The notes under the pieces were generated by a model. It worked only from the letters and a program-made list of their open reading frames with translations. It was not told where the DNA came from and did not search any database. From the NCBI GenBank assembly GCA_963793025.1, contig CAWBYL010000009.1, positions 1-64,000 on the forward strand: a stretch of 64,000 nt of DNA. The letters run 5' to 3'. This DNA is from CAWBYL01 sp963793025 (lineage in GTDB: Bacteria > Actinomycetota > Acidimicrobiia > Acidimicrobiales > Acidimicrobilacustridaceae). Positions within the stretch are counted from its first letter, which is position 1. Each line of letters opens with the position of its first letter. The position numbers and the translations under genes are program-made. Below, one piece after another: positions 43,394-54,697 of the stretch.

Positions 43394-44676
43394 CCACCGT
43401 GCGACCTCCGACCTCCACCGAGGACGACAGCGGCGACTCCGAGGTCGACCTCGTCGCGTTGGTGGTCGAGCAGCAGGCCCGGACCGCGCCCGAGCGGTCG
43501 CTGTGGTGGAAGGTGGGGTTCCCGGCGGCGCTGGTGCTGTTGGCCCTGGCCATACCGCTGCTCGTGTGGGCCGGGCTCCGGGTGATCCTCGACAGCACGG
43601 ACGGCCAGCTCGTCAAGCGGGTGACCGATCCGGCCGCGCCGGGGTACGAAGCCGTCCTCGAACCCACGCCCACCGACCTGGTGGTCACCGTCGACCGAGC
43701 GGGGAACCTCGAGTCGGTCACCGTGCTCGCCCTCACCTCGGACGCGGCCGGCGGGGTGATGACCATCCCGCCCGGAACCCGGGTGCCCATGGTCGGCACC
43801 CAGTTCAGCCTGGCGTCGATCTATTCGACGTTGGGGGTCGACGCCCTGAGGTCGAGCGTCGGTCAGCTCCTCAACCTCACCTTCACCGACGCTCAGGTGA
43901 TCGCGTCCGGCGACTGGCCCGGACTCGTCGGCCCGGTGGCCCCGGTCACCGTGAGCAGCCCTGACAGCGTGCCCGACGCCAACGGGGCGACGTTGTTCCC
44001 GAAGGGGGCGGTCGACCTGACCGGCGCCCAGGTGTCGTCGTACCTGGCCGGCCGTTCCGCCGACGAGAGCGATCTGAACCGCATGCTGCGCCAGCAGGCG
44101 TTCTGGCGGGCGTGGTTGGCCGAGGTGGGTGCCGTCGGTGCCTCCGGGCTCAGCGTTCCCACCGATTCCGGGATCGGGCTCTTCGTGGCCGGTCTGAGCG
44201 GGGCCCAACCCGTGTTCCTCACCCTGCCGGTCACTCCCGACGCGCCCGACGCCAAGGGCAACCAGCAGTTCCTGCCGGTCACCGACGAGATCCCCGGTGC
44301 GGTCGCCACCATCGTGCCCTTCCCGGAGGGCGCTCCGGGCATGCGGCCTCGACTGCGGGTCCTCGACGGCACCGGCCAGCTGGGCAACGGCGTGTCCGCC
44401 GCGCTCGTGCTGGCTGCGGCCGGAGGACAGATCGACGTGGTCGGCAACGCCCGGTCGTTCGGGGCCACCACCACGCAGTTCGTCTACTACGAACCCTCCT
44501 ATGAGGGCGCGGCCCGGATCATGCGCGACGCTCTCGGCGTGGGCGAGGTCGTGCGCAGCGACCAGACCAACTCGGCCACCGACCTGACCGTGGTGCTCGG
44601 GGAGGACTATCTGGCCATGGCCGGCGTCGACCCGTCGGTGCCCGCCGAACCGAGTACGAGGAGTGAAGGTGGCTGA
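43390..44676 (+). CDS. LCP-like/LytR_C domain envelope protein
   Basis: 428 aa. Cytoplasmic N-terminus, one membrane helix (about 42-64), an extracellular domain resembling LytR-CpsA-Psr proteins (GGVMTIPPGTRV; LTGAQVSSYL...SDLNRMLRQQ), then a C-terminal LytR_C domain (RLRVLDGTGQLGNG). LCP enzymes attach glycopolymers to peptidoglycan, but the N-terminal Gly-Ser-Asp start and several of the phosphate-binding arginines are not evident, so catalysis is doubtful. Lies between nadD and rsfS. Confidence 0.75.
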   Translation: MTTVRPPTSTEDDSGDSEVDLVALVVEQQARTAPERSLWWKVGFPAALVLLALAIPLLVWAGLRVILDSTDGQLVKRVTDPAAPGYEAVLEPTPTDLVVTVDRAGNLESVTVLALTSDAAGGVMTIPPGTRVPMVGTQFSLASIYSTLGVDALRSSVGQLLNLTFTDAQVIASGDWPGLVGPVAPVTVSSPDSVPDANGATLFPKGAVDLTGAQVSSYLAGRSADESDLNRMLRQQAFWRAWLAEVGAVGASGLSVPTDSGIGLFVAGLSGAQPVFLTLPVTPDAPDAKGNQQFLPVTDEIPGAVATIVPFPEGAPGMRPRLRVLDGTGQLGNGVSAALVLAAAGGQIDVVGNARSFGATTTQFVYYEPSYEGAARIMRDALGVGEVVRSDQTNSATDLTVVLGEDYLAMAGVDPSVPAEPSTRSEGG

Positions 44677-45040
44677 GACAGCGGAGGACCTGCCGACGAA
44701 CCTGGACTGGGTGGTCCTGGCCGCGCTGGCTGCTGACTCCAAGACCGAGGAGGAGACCGTCGTCCTCGACGTCGGGGACGTACTCGCCATCACCGGGTGG
44801 TTCGTCATCACCGGGGGAACCAACACCCGCCAGGTCCGCAGCATCGCCGAAGAGGTTGAATCCGAGATCGTCGATGCCGGTGGTCCGAAGCCCCTTCGGG
44901 TCGAGGGCCTCGACACGATGCGCTGGGTGCTGCTCGACTACGGCGACTTCGTGGTCCACGTGTTCCTCGACGAAGCACGTGACTTCTACGACCTGGAGCG
45001 ACTCTGGCGCGACGTCCCTGTCGTCGACTGGCGGGCCTGA
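44669..45040 (+). CDS. rsfS: ribosomal silencing factor RsfS
   Basis: 123 aa. Binds L14 and blocks subunit joining under starvation. Conserved VLDVGDVLAITGWFVITGGTN, WVLLDYGDFVVHVF and FYDLERLWRDV. GTG at 44669 is preferred because GAGGAG (44658-44663) sits 5 nt upstream; GTG at 44663 overlaps that site. Confidence 0.95.
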   Translation: MAETAEDLPTNLDWVVLAALAADSKTEEETVVLDVGDVLAITGWFVITGGTNTRQVRSIAEEVESEIVDAGGPKPLRVEGLDTMRWVLLDYGDFVVHVFLDEARDFYDLERLWRDVPVVDWRA

Positions 45041-45229
45041 ACCCGTCTCCCGCGAGCCACTGAGCCGAGCGCGATCCCGGCGGTCGATGCCGGTCGGTGC
45101 CACCATGGGGGACTTCGGTAGCCGTGACAGCAAGTGGAGTCGGGGGACGGTTCGGATGCTCAAGCGGAGCGGGTGCGGTTCGGCGGAGCGCGTACGCGGT
45201 CGGAGCGAGCCGCGGGGCACGGACTGAGC

Positions 45230-45991
45230 GTGCGGATCCTCACGGTCGGAGACCTCCACTACGACTTGCGCCAGCTGGACTGGGTGCTGGCCAACGCCGC
45301 CGACCACGACCTCGTGGTCCTCGTCGGCGACCTGCTGGACGTGTCGTCCAGCGTGCCGCTGCCGGCTCAGGTGTCCGTGGTGCTCCAGTACCTCGAGCGG
45401 CTCGCCGCCCGGTGTCCGACGGCGGTCTCCACCGGCAACCACGATCTCACCGGGGTGGACGACGACGGCGAGCGTGCCGCCCTCTGGTTGGATGCTGCTG
45501 CCGCCCTCGGCGTGGCGACCGGCGGTGCGCCGGTGCTGGTGGGCGACACGGCTGTCACCATCTGTCCCTGGTGGGACGGACCCGTCGGGCGGGCCCGGAT
45601 CGAGGCCGAGCTGGCCGCCCAGGCCGCCGAGCGGCACGCGTCGGGTGCAGCGGAGACGTCGCGCTGGATCTGGGCGTACCACTGGCCGCCGCCCGATCTG
45701 GGGGTGAGCTGGGTGGGGACCAAGTCCTACGGCGACGCCGACCTGGCCGGCTGGGTCGAGCAGTTCTCGCCTGACCTGGTCCTCAGCGGACACGTGCACC
45801 AGTCGCCGTGGATCGACGGTGGCTCGTGGATCTCGTCGCTCGGACCGACGTGGATCGTCAACGCCGGTCGCCAGATCGGTCCGATTCCCAGCCACGCGGT
45901 GATCGACCTGGAGACCTGGGCCGCCACCTGGCGCTCACAGGAGGGGACGGTCGAACAGTCCCTGCGGACACCGGCCGGGTTCGCTCAGTAG
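45230..45991 (+). CDS. calcineurin-like metallophosphoesterase
   Basis: 253 aa. All five metal motifs are seen: GDLHYD (DxH), GDLLD, GNHD, YHWPP (the lone His) and GHVHQ. Substrate unknown. GTG at 45230 is chosen because the protein then opens with the first metal motif strand (VRILTVGDLH); the frame is open further upstream. The 189 bp before it show no clear gene, promoter or RNA. Converges with and overlaps the next gene by 7 bp. Confidence 0.8.
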   Translation: MRILTVGDLHYDLRQLDWVLANAADHDLVVLVGDLLDVSSSVPLPAQVSVVLQYLERLAARCPTAVSTGNHDLTGVDDDGERAALWLDAAAALGVATGGAPVLVGDTAVTICPWWDGPVGRARIEAELAAQAAERHASGAAETSRWIWAYHWPPPDLGVSWVGTKSYGDADLAGWVEQFSPDLVLSGHVHQSPWIDGGSWISSLGPTWIVNAGRQIGPIPSHAVIDLETWAATWRSQEGTVEQSLRTPAGFAQ

Positions 45992-46470
45992 AGCGGATCG
46001 GGCTCACGGTCGGAGCCGGCGGTCATCGGTTTCCCGTGGTGGCTGGCCAGCGTGCCGAGCACCGCGCCGATCATCCCCAATCCACCGTCGACGTCGCGGT
46101 ACTGGTGCTGCAGGTCAGAGAGGTAGTGCTCGACCATCTCGAGGCGACGGGCGAGCAGCGTCGACACCGCGAAGAGGATCGCCGGATTGTCGTGGAGCGT
46201 GGCGGCGGCATCGTCGATGACCCGCACCCGGGAGCGGTCGACGGCGATCACCGAGGAGTGGTGGGGTTGATCGAGCAGCAGCGCCTTCTCGCCGATGCAC
46301 GTCCCGGGCTCGTCGAAGACGATCAGGTCGTCGCCGCCACGACGGACCACCAGCCGGCCCTCGAGCAGCACGTAGACGTGGTCTGCCACCTCGCCCTCCA
46401 CGACCAACGCCTGGCCCGCCTCGACCGTGCGCTCGGGCATCCCGCTCGTGAGGGCCAGCAGCTCCTGCAT
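45985..46470 (-). CDS. single-domain cyclic-nucleotide-binding protein
   Basis: 161 aa cNMP/CRP-like sensor fold without a DNA-binding domain: YVLLEGRLVV, GTCIGEKALLLDQPHHSSVIAVDRSRVRVI. The phosphate-binding loop is degenerate (GEKALLLDQPHHSS where active domains have GExALL...RxA), so the ligand is uncertain. ATG at 46470 has TACCGT 6 nt upstream; the frame remains open upstream only because it runs through tRNA-Ala. Confidence 0.75.
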   Translation of the reverse strand: MQELLALTSGMPERTVEAGQALVVEGEVADHVYVLLEGRLVVRRGGDDLIVFDEPGTCIGEKALLLDQPHHSSVIAVDRSRVRVIDDAAATLHDNPAILFAVSTLLARRLEMVEHYLSDLQHQYRDVDGGLGMIGAVLGTLASHHGKPMTAGSDREPDPLY

Positions 46471-46476
46471 GGCGAC

Positions 46477-46482
46477 ACGGTA
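46477..46482 (-). promoter_or_regulatory. -10 hexamer of cNMP-binding gene (leaderless)
   Basis: Minus-strand TACCGT, 6 nt before the ATG at 46470. Confidence 0.45.
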
Positions 46483-46529
46483 CTTCCACCGGCGGGTGCC
46501 GCTCGATGAGCACCACCCGCGCCGGGGAG

Positions 46530-46602
46530 TGGAGCTAAGGAGAATCGAACTCCTGACCTCTTCCATGCCATGGAAGCGCTCTACCAACTGAGCTATAGCC
46601 CC
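46530..46602 (-). tRNA. tRNA-Ala (GGC anticodon)
   Basis: Complete cloverleaf on the minus strand: acceptor GGGGCTA / TAGCTCC, D arm GCTC-AGTTGGTA-GAGC, anticodon stem CTTCC / GGAAG with loop ATGGCAT (anticodon GGC), variable AGGTC, T arm AGGAG-TTCGATT-CTCCT, discriminator A. CCA is not encoded. No integrase or attachment repeat nearby. Confidence 0.96.
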
Positions 46603-46703
46603 GTGAGGAGTGTCGACTCTACCGTCGGGGAGGGCCGCAGCAAAATCGCCTCTGCGCTGGGGATCCGGCATCGAAGGGGGGAGGGGCACGACCTACGGGC
46701 GCC

Positions 46704-46709
46704 TACGAT
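46704..46709 (+). promoter_or_regulatory. -10 hexamer of leuS (leaderless)
   Basis: TACGAT ends 8 nt before the ATG at 46718, which decides that start over an in-frame upstream one at 46610. Confidence 0.55.
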
Positions 46710-46717
46710 CCACCCTC

Positions 46718-49189
<2,472 letters not shown>

Positions 49190-49217
49190 GCGAGGACGGG
49201 GAGGGGACCGGCGAGGG

Positions 49218-50075
49218 CTACTCCTGGTCGCGCAGGTACTGCTCCAGCTCGGCGGCGAGGTCGTCGCCGCTGGGCAACGGCCCGTCGGTGTTCTCCTCCA
49301 TGGCATCCACCTGGGCTTCGAGCTGGCGAACCATGGCCACGTGCTCCTCGCTGTTGGCGACGAGCTCGTCGAGGCGCTCGCGAGTCGACATGGCGTCCTT
49401 CACCAGCGACCCGAGCGGGAAGGACAGGCCGCCGACGGTGCGGAGGCCCTCGACCAGCGCCATCGCCGCGTCGGGATAGGGCATGGCGGCCGCGTAGTGC
49501 GGCACCTGAGCCCACAAGCCCATGGCCGGGAGGCCTTCGTCGGCGCAGTTGCGCTCGATGGCGGCGTGGACACCGGCGGGCACATCGATGCGCCCGGGAA
49601 CGCGCCCGACCTGATTGGCCAGCTCGGCGCTGGTGGCGGTCGACACCAGCTTGGTGGGGCGGGTGTGGGGCGTGGGCGCCGGGTAGGCGCCGAGACCGAG
49701 GACGCTCTGGGTGCCGAAGTGCTGGGCCAGCTCCACCACGGCGGCGCTGAAGGCCTTCCAGCGGTGGTCGGGCTCGACCCCGACCAGGAAGAGCACCTCG
49801 TTGCCCTCCTGGTCGACGGCGGCACGGAGGTCGATGGACGGCCAGGTGAGCTCGGTGTTGACCCCGTTCACCAGGTGCATGGTCGGCCGGCGGGAGCGGT
49901 GGTCGAGGAGCACGTCGGCGTCGAACTGGGCGACGGTGACCGTCTCCAGGTCCTCGAGCACCGTGCCCATGGCGTTGGCGGTGGCGAAGCCGGCGTCGAT
50001 CCAGCCGTCGAGGGCGAGCAACAGGGTGGGCGAGGCCAGATCCGGGCTCTCCAGCAGTTCGTACAGCTCAGCCAC
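49218..50075 (-). CDS. PAC2-family protein
   Basis: 285 aa, proteasome-assembly-chaperone-2-like fold common in actinobacteria. LLLALDGWIDAGFA at the N-terminus and LGAYPAPTPHTRP in the middle are typical. C-terminal acidic helices (RLDELVANSEEHVAMVRQLE). GTG at 50075 has GGGAGGT 6 nt upstream and overlaps the preceding gene by 8 bp. Function in bacteria is not established. Confidence 0.85.
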   Translation of the reverse strand: MAELYELLESPDLASPTLLLALDGWIDAGFATANAMGTVLEDLETVTVAQFDADVLLDHRSRRPTMHLVNGVNTELTWPSIDLRAAVDQEGNEVLFLVGVEPDHRWKAFSAAVVELAQHFGTQSVLGLGAYPAPTPHTRPTKLVSTATSAELANQVGRVPGRIDVPAGVHAAIERNCADEGLPAMGLWAQVPHYAAAMPYPDAAMALVEGLRTVGGLSFPLGSLVKDAMSTRERLDELVANSEEHVAMVRQLEAQVDAMEENTDGPLPSGDDLAAELEQYLRDQE

Positions 50076-51123
50076 GGAGACCTCCCAGTGCACCGTCGAG
50101 GGCGGCCATGCCGGCCTGGCCGAGAGCGGCCACCTGTCCCGAGAACCGACCCTCCTGGGGGGTCTCGCCCATCGCCCCTGATCGGTAGCGCACCAGGACG
50201 CCCTGGAGGATGCAGGCCAGCTTCCAGTAGCCCAGGGCCACGTAGAAGCCGACCTGGGAGACGTCACGTCCCGAGCGCAGGGCGTAGGCGTCGAGCAGCT
50301 CGGACCGGCTGGCGAAGCCCGGCAGCTCGGTGGCGCGAGGCAGTCCGATCTCGGGCGGGTCGCCGGGCTCGGCCCAGTAGACGAGCAGCAGGCCGACATC
50401 GGCGAGAGGATCCCCGAGGGTGCACAGCTCCCAATCGAGGACCGCGGCCACCGTGCCGTCGGCGCCGAGGATGCAGTTGTCGAGCCGGTAGTCGCCGTGG
50501 ACGATCGTGGCCGGTCCCTGAGCGGGCACCGCCGCGGCCAGCCGGTCGTGCAACTGATCGACGACGGCGACATCGACCGCCGGGTCCCTAGTGGCCTCCC
50601 ACTGGCGCTGCCAGCGGGAGAGCTGGCGCTCGACGTAGGCCTCGCGGCGGCCGAGGTCGCCGAGCCCGACAGCGTCGACGTCGACCTCGTGGATGGCGGC
50701 GAGGACTTCGACGATCTCCACCCCGGCCCGGGACCGGGCGGCGAGATCGAGGGCCGATGCCGCCTCCGCGTCGCGCGCCACCACGCCGTCCACGTTCTCC
50801 ATCACGTAGAACGGGGCGCCGATCACGGTCTCGTCCTCGCTGATGCCGACCAGCGGCGGCACCGGCACCGCGGTGGGGGCGAGCGCGGCGATGATGCGGT
50901 GCTCGCGGGCCATGTCGTGGGCGGTGGCGAGGACGTGGCCGAGCGGAGGGCGGCGCAGCACCCATCGCGAACCGACCGCATCGGTGACGCGATACGTGAG
51001 GTTCGACAGGCCGCCGGTGATCAGCTCGATGTGCAGCGGCTCCGTCATCGTCGCCACCCGCGCGCCCAGCCAGCGGGTCACGCTGTCGGTGTCGATCGCC
51101 GCGACTGCGGCCGTCTGCTCCAC
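50068..51123 (-). CDS. APH-fold phosphotransferase family protein
   Basis: 351 aa kinase-like fold: ATP-binding lobe (GGLSNLTYRVTD, WVLRRPP), catalytic loop IVHGDYRLDNCI, metal Asp in LDWELCTLGDP. The subgroup is the one usually found near acyl-CoA dehydrogenases in actinobacteria, substrate unknown. It is not evidence of aminoglycoside resistance. Upstream and overlapping with the PAC2 gene. Confidence 0.85.
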   Translation of the reverse strand: MEQTAAVAAIDTDSVTRWLGARVATMTEPLHIELITGGLSNLTYRVTDAVGSRWVLRRPPLGHVLATAHDMAREHRIIAALAPTAVPVPPLVGISEDETVIGAPFYVMENVDGVVARDAEAASALDLAARSRAGVEIVEVLAAIHEVDVDAVGLGDLGRREAYVERQLSRWQRQWEATRDPAVDVAVVDQLHDRLAAAVPAQGPATIVHGDYRLDNCILGADGTVAAVLDWELCTLGDPLADVGLLLVYWAEPGDPPEIGLPRATELPGFASRSELLDAYALRSGRDVSQVGFYVALGYWKLACILQGVLVRYRSGAMGETPQEGRFSGQVAALGQAGMAALDGALGGLRG

Positions 51124-51199
51124 GTGGGCTCCCGGGTCGATGGCCCTTCCACGCTACCCGTGGGCCCCGGGGGCGGACGCCGACCGGGCAGGCTGCCCG

Positions 51200-51205
51200 T
51201 ATCCT
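51200..51205 (+). promoter_or_regulatory. -10 hexamer of trx-TPR gene (leaderless)
   Basis: TATCCT ends 6 nt before GTG 51212 and 9 nt before ATG 51215. Confidence 0.5.
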
Positions 51206-51214
51206 GGCCCCGTG

Positions 51215-51922
51215 ATGATCGACGTGACTGATGCGACGTTCCAGGCCGAGGTGCTCGAGCGCTCGGCCACGACCCCTGTGGTCGTCGACCTCTGGGCGGA
51301 GTGGTGCGGACCGTGCAAGACGCTCGGGCCCATCATCGAGAAGGTGGTGGACGCCACCGAGGGCCAGGTCGTCCTGGCCAAGGTCGACGTGGACGCCAAC
51401 CCTCAGACGGCGCAGGCCTTCAAGGTCCAGAGCATCCCCGCCGTGTACGCAGTGTTCGAGGGGAAGGTGGTCGACGGCTTCGTCGGCGCCCAGGGTGAGG
51501 CCGAGGTGGCCGAGTTCGTGAGCCGTCTCCTGCCCTCCCGTGAGCCGACCGAGGTCGAGCGGCTGCGGGAGATCGGCGACGAGGCATCGTTGCGCCAGGC
51601 GCTCGAGCTGGAACCCGACGACGAGGGCGCCATCGTCGACCTGGCCGAGCTCCTGGTGGGCGAGGATCGGCCCCAGGAGGCTCTCGAGCTGCTGACGCGG
51701 ATCCCCGAGACGCCCGACACCCGTCGGGTGGCGGCCCTCGCCCGCAGCGGTGGTTCCTACACGAGTGACACCGAGATCGAGGCACGACTCGTGGAGCTCC
51801 TCGACGAGGTGAAGGCCGACGACGCCGCCCGCCAGGAGTTCGTCGACCTGCTCGAGCTGCTGGGTCCCGAGGATCCCCGCACCGGCTCCTATCGCCGGCA
51901 GCTCACCACCCGCCTCTTCTGA
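51215..51922 (+). CDS. thioredoxin-TPR protein (CnoX/YbbN-like)
   Basis: 235 aa. Thioredoxin domain with redox-active Cys31 and Cys34 (WCGPC), cis-Pro in IPAVYAVFEG, followed from about residue 115 by TPR-type helices (ASLRQALELEPDDEGAIVDLAELLV). In E. coli the homologue protects substrates as a holdase or redox chaperone; in this protein the WCGPC motif suggests real redox activity. A GTG one codon earlier is an equally good start. Confidence 0.9.
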   Translation: MIDVTDATFQAEVLERSATTPVVVDLWAEWCGPCKTLGPIIEKVVDATEGQVVLAKVDVDANPQTAQAFKVQSIPAVYAVFEGKVVDGFVGAQGEAEVAEFVSRLLPSREPTEVERLREIGDEASLRQALELEPDDEGAIVDLAELLVGEDRPQEALELLTRIPETPDTRRVAALARSGGSYTSDTEIEARLVELLDEVKADDAARQEFVDLLELLGPEDPRTGSYRRQLTTRLF

Positions 51923-52049
51923 TCGGCCTCGCACCCCTTCCCTCCGGCGAACCGCGGCTCTAGCCTCGCCTCGCTCTGGTTCACCGGCCTCCGCCGGTCG
52001 GTCGAGTTCCTTCCCCCAGCAACGAGCGCGTCACCTGCGGTGGCGCCGA

Positions 52050-52826
52050 GTGTGGGGGTGGCCGGTGCCATCAGGGAGCGATGAGGCCGACGAGCGGGCC
52101 GAGCGGGCGTTGGCCGCCCTCCGGGAGGGCCGACCACCCCCGGTCGATCGAGGGAGCCGCGACCGGCTCCTGGACCTGGCCGAGCGGGCGTTGGCCGCCC
52201 CCCGGGCGCTCGTGGCGGCGGCGGCGGTCGCCGTCGTCGTGGCCCTGGTCGTCAGCGGGCTCGTCGCCCTGCGGATGGGCGGCGGGTCGGCCGACGGGGG
52301 CTCGGGTGCGGAGGGGCTTCCCTTCGCCGGCACCGGCCCCTCGACGACCGCTGCCACCACGACAACGCTGGCACCGGGCATCGTCGTGCACGCCGCCGGT
52401 GCCGTGCGCACGCCGGGCCTGTACCGACTGGACGGCGGAGCCCGGGTCGCCGACCTGGTCGATGCGGCCGGTGGTCCGGCCGACGACGTGGATCTGGATC
52501 GGGTGAACCTGGCCGCGCCGCTCGTCGACGGGCAACGGGTGTACGTCCCCCGGCTCGGGGAGGAGGTTCCCCCGGCGGTCGGGACCGGCGGGGCCGGCCC
52601 CGGCGAGACCGGCAGCGGCGGCGCCTCGGTGGGACCGGTCGCTCTCAACACGGCCACCGTCGACGAGCTCGACACGCTGCCTGGTGTGGGACCGACCACG
52701 GCCCAGGCCATCGTCGACCACCGGACCCGCAACGGCCCCTTCCGCTCGGTCGAGGACCTCCTCGAGGTCCGGGGGATCGGTCCGGCCAAGCTGGAGGCGC
52801 TCCGTGACCTCGTCACCGTGGGATGA
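52050..52826 (+). CDS. comEA: ComEA-like DNA-binding competence protein
   Basis: 258 aa. Charged cytoplasmic N-terminus, one membrane helix (about 52-75), Thr-rich linker, SLBB domain (VVHAAGAVRTPGLYRL; VYVPRLGEEVPP) and C-terminal helix-hairpin-helix pairs (LNTATVDELDTLPGVGPTTAQAIVDHR; IGPAKLEALRD). Binds incoming DNA at the cell surface and hands it to ComEC, whose gene overlaps by 4 bp. The N-terminal start is uncertain. Confidence 0.9.
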   Translation: MWGWPVPSGSDEADERAERALAALREGRPPPVDRGSRDRLLDLAERALAAPRALVAAAAVAVVVALVVSGLVALRMGGGSADGGSGAEGLPFAGTGPSTTAATTTTLAPGIVVHAAGAVRTPGLYRLDGGARVADLVDAAGGPADDVDLDRVNLAAPLVDGQRVYVPRLGEEVPPAVGTGGAGPGETGSGGASVGPVALNTATVDELDTLPGVGPTTAQAIVDHRTRNGPFRSVEDLLEVRGIGPAKLEALRDLVTVG

Positions 52827-54688
52827 TCCGCGTAGGAGGCGGCGGCCTCCGGGTCGGTTGGGGGCCGTTCGGCTTCGCTCCAGCCGCCCGATGGGCGACC
52901 TGGCATCGGTGGGTCTGGCGGCGGCGGTGCTCGCCGGGGCATGGTGGGCTACCGCCGGTGCCGGTGGCGGCTGCGGTCGCCGTGGCGGTCCTCGCGCTGT
53001 GGCTCGGTCGTCCGACCGGCATCTGCCTGGCCGGCGCCCTCCTCGCCGCCGCTCTGGCCACCCAGGCGTGGGCCGGTCTGGCCCCCCTCCCGCCCCACCA
53101 GTTCCAGGGAACGGTTCGCCTCGTGTCCGACCCGGAGCGGGCCTTCGGAGCGTGGCGGGCCGACGTCCGCACCGACGAGGGGCGCATGGAGCTCTGGGCC
53201 CGAGGAGCGCCCGGAGCCCGTCTGGGCCGCATGGCGGCGGGGCAGCGGCTGTCCCTCCTGGGGCGGGTCGAGCCCCTCACCCAACCCGAGTGGGGCGTGT
53301 CACGGCACGTGCGGGCCCGCCTGACAGCCGTCACGGTCGACGGCACGGACGACGGAGGCCCGCTCGTCCGAGCCGTGAACGCGGCCCGTGACGTCGTCGT
53401 GCGCGGTGCTGCGGTGATCCCGCACGAGCCGCGGAGCCTCTTCCTCGGCTTCGTGCTCGGTGACGATCGGGGTGGTTCACCCCAGGTCGCCGACGACTTC
53501 GACGGGTCCGGGCTCACCCATCTGCTCGTCGTGTCCGGCCAGAACGTGGCCTTCCTCCTCGCCGTGGCCTCGCCGGTGCTGTCTCGGCTCGGACGGCGGT
53601 CTCGGTTCGCCGGGGCGATCCTCGTGCTGGGGGCGTTCGCGGCCGTCACCCGATTCGAGCCCTCGGTGCTGCGGGCCACGGCCATGGCCGGGATCGCTGC
53701 GCTGGCCGCTCTGCTCGGTCGCCCGGCGGCGGGACGGCGGACGCTGGCCCTGGCCGTTGCCGGCCTCGTCCTGATCGACCCCCTGCTCGTGCACTCCGTC
53801 GGCTTCCGCCTGTCGGTCGCGGCCTCGGCCGGCATCCTCCTGCTGGCCGTCCCCGTGGCCGACGCCCTTCCGCTTCCGGGCTGGTTGGCCCGGCCCCTCG
53901 GGGTGACCCTCGCCGCCCAGGGGGCGGTGGCGCCCCTGCTCGTGCCCGTGTTCGGGGGCATGCCCGTCGCCGCCGTCCCCGCCAACCTGTTGGCCGAGCC
54001 CGTCGCCGGCCTGGTGATGATGTGGGGGTGCAGTGCCGGTGTGGTGGCCGGTCTGCTCGGTGGCCCCGTCGCCGCTGTCGTGCACCTGCCCACCCGGGCC
54101 GGGTTGTGGTGGGTGGCGACGGTGGCCCGGGTCGGCGCCGCCCTACCTCTCGGGCGGCTGGGTCTGGCCGGGGTCGCGGCCGTCGGCGGTGCCGGCGCCC
54201 TGTGCGTCCTCGGTCGGCGCGTCGGGAGCCGGTCCCTGGTGGTGGCCGCAGCGACGGCCATGGCGGTGGTCCTCGCCCTGCCGGGCCTCGACCAGGCGCA
54301 GGGACCAGGCGTGGTGGGGTCGCGGGAGATCGGCGGAGCCACGCTGTGGCGCGGCGGCGGCCCCGCCCCTGCGGTGGTCCTGGTGGTGCCCGGCGACGCC
54401 CGGGCCGAGGGCGTCCTCTCCGGTCTGCGCGACGTCGGGGTGCGGCGCGTCGACCTCGTCGTCCTCCGCTCGGCCGGCCCCAAGGCGGCCGAGGTGCTGG
54501 CCGTCGTGCGGTCCCGTGTGAGCGTCGACGTCGTGTGGGCGCCGACGGGCAGTCCCGCTCCCGACGTTGCCGCTGCGCCGAAGGAAGCGGTGGTCGGTGG
54601 GGGCCTGGCGGTGGCCGTGGCGGCGCGGTCCGACGGGCTCGACGTGGAGGTCGCCCTCCAGCCCGGGGCCGTCGGTGGTGGAGGTTAG
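52823..54688 (+). CDS. comEC: ComEC/Rec2-family DNA uptake channel
   Basis: 621 aa as one frame from the ATG overlapping comEA. Competence domain: GLTHLLVVSGQNVAFLLAV, RFEPSVLRATAMAG, GFRLSVAASAGILLL. The beta-lactamase-like extracellular domain of longer ComEC proteins is absent or vestigial (GGGPAPAVVLVVPGD). The first 40 residues in this frame look like noise (RWATWHRWVWRRR), while the neighbouring frame from ATG 52891 gives a hydrophobic helix (MGDLASVGLAAAVLAG) that would join at about 52951-52955 by a +1 shift, so the true start may be 52891. Confidence 0.85.
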   Translation: MIRVGGGGLRVGWGPFGFAPAARWATWHRWVWRRRCSPGHGGLPPVPVAAAVAVAVLALWLGRPTGICLAGALLAAALATQAWAGLAPLPPHQFQGTVRLVSDPERAFGAWRADVRTDEGRMELWARGAPGARLGRMAAGQRLSLLGRVEPLTQPEWGVSRHVRARLTAVTVDGTDDGGPLVRAVNAARDVVVRGAAVIPHEPRSLFLGFVLGDDRGGSPQVADDFDGSGLTHLLVVSGQNVAFLLAVASPVLSRLGRRSRFAGAILVLGAFAAVTRFEPSVLRATAMAGIAALAALLGRPAAGRRTLALAVAGLVLIDPLLVHSVGFRLSVAASAGILLLAVPVADALPLPGWLARPLGVTLAAQGAVAPLLVPVFGGMPVAAVPANLLAEPVAGLVMMWGCSAGVVAGLLGGPVAAVVHLPTRAGLWWVATVARVGAALPLGRLGLAGVAAVGGAGALCVLGRRVGSRSLVVAAATAMAVVLALPGLDQAQGPGVVGSREIGGATLWRGGGPAPAVVLVVPGDARAEGVLSGLRDVGVRRVDLVVLRSAGPKAAEVLAVVRSRVSVDVVWAPTGSPAPDVAAAPKEAVVGGGLAVAVAARSDGLDVEVALQPGAVGGGG

Positions 54689-54691
54689 GGT
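54686..54691 (+). promoter_or_regulatory. -10 hexamer of folP2-holA (leaderless)
   Basis: TAGGGT ends 6 nt before the GTG at 54698 and overlaps the comEC stop. Confidence 0.5.
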
Positions 54692-54697
54692 CCAGAC

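Noticed and set aside
45041..45229. RNA gene or small CDS upstream of the phosphoesterase
   Set aside because: No cloverleaf or T-loop consensus, no plausible start with a ribosome binding site; left as unassigned sequence.
46471..46689. Upstream extension of the cNMP-binding protein
   Set aside because: The extra residues are the translation of tRNA-Ala and its flanks; a -10 hexamer and ATG at 46470 give a complete domain.
50068..51123. Aminoglycoside resistance gene
   Set aside because: The APH fold is broad; this subgroup is a chromosomal family of unknown substrate common in actinobacteria.
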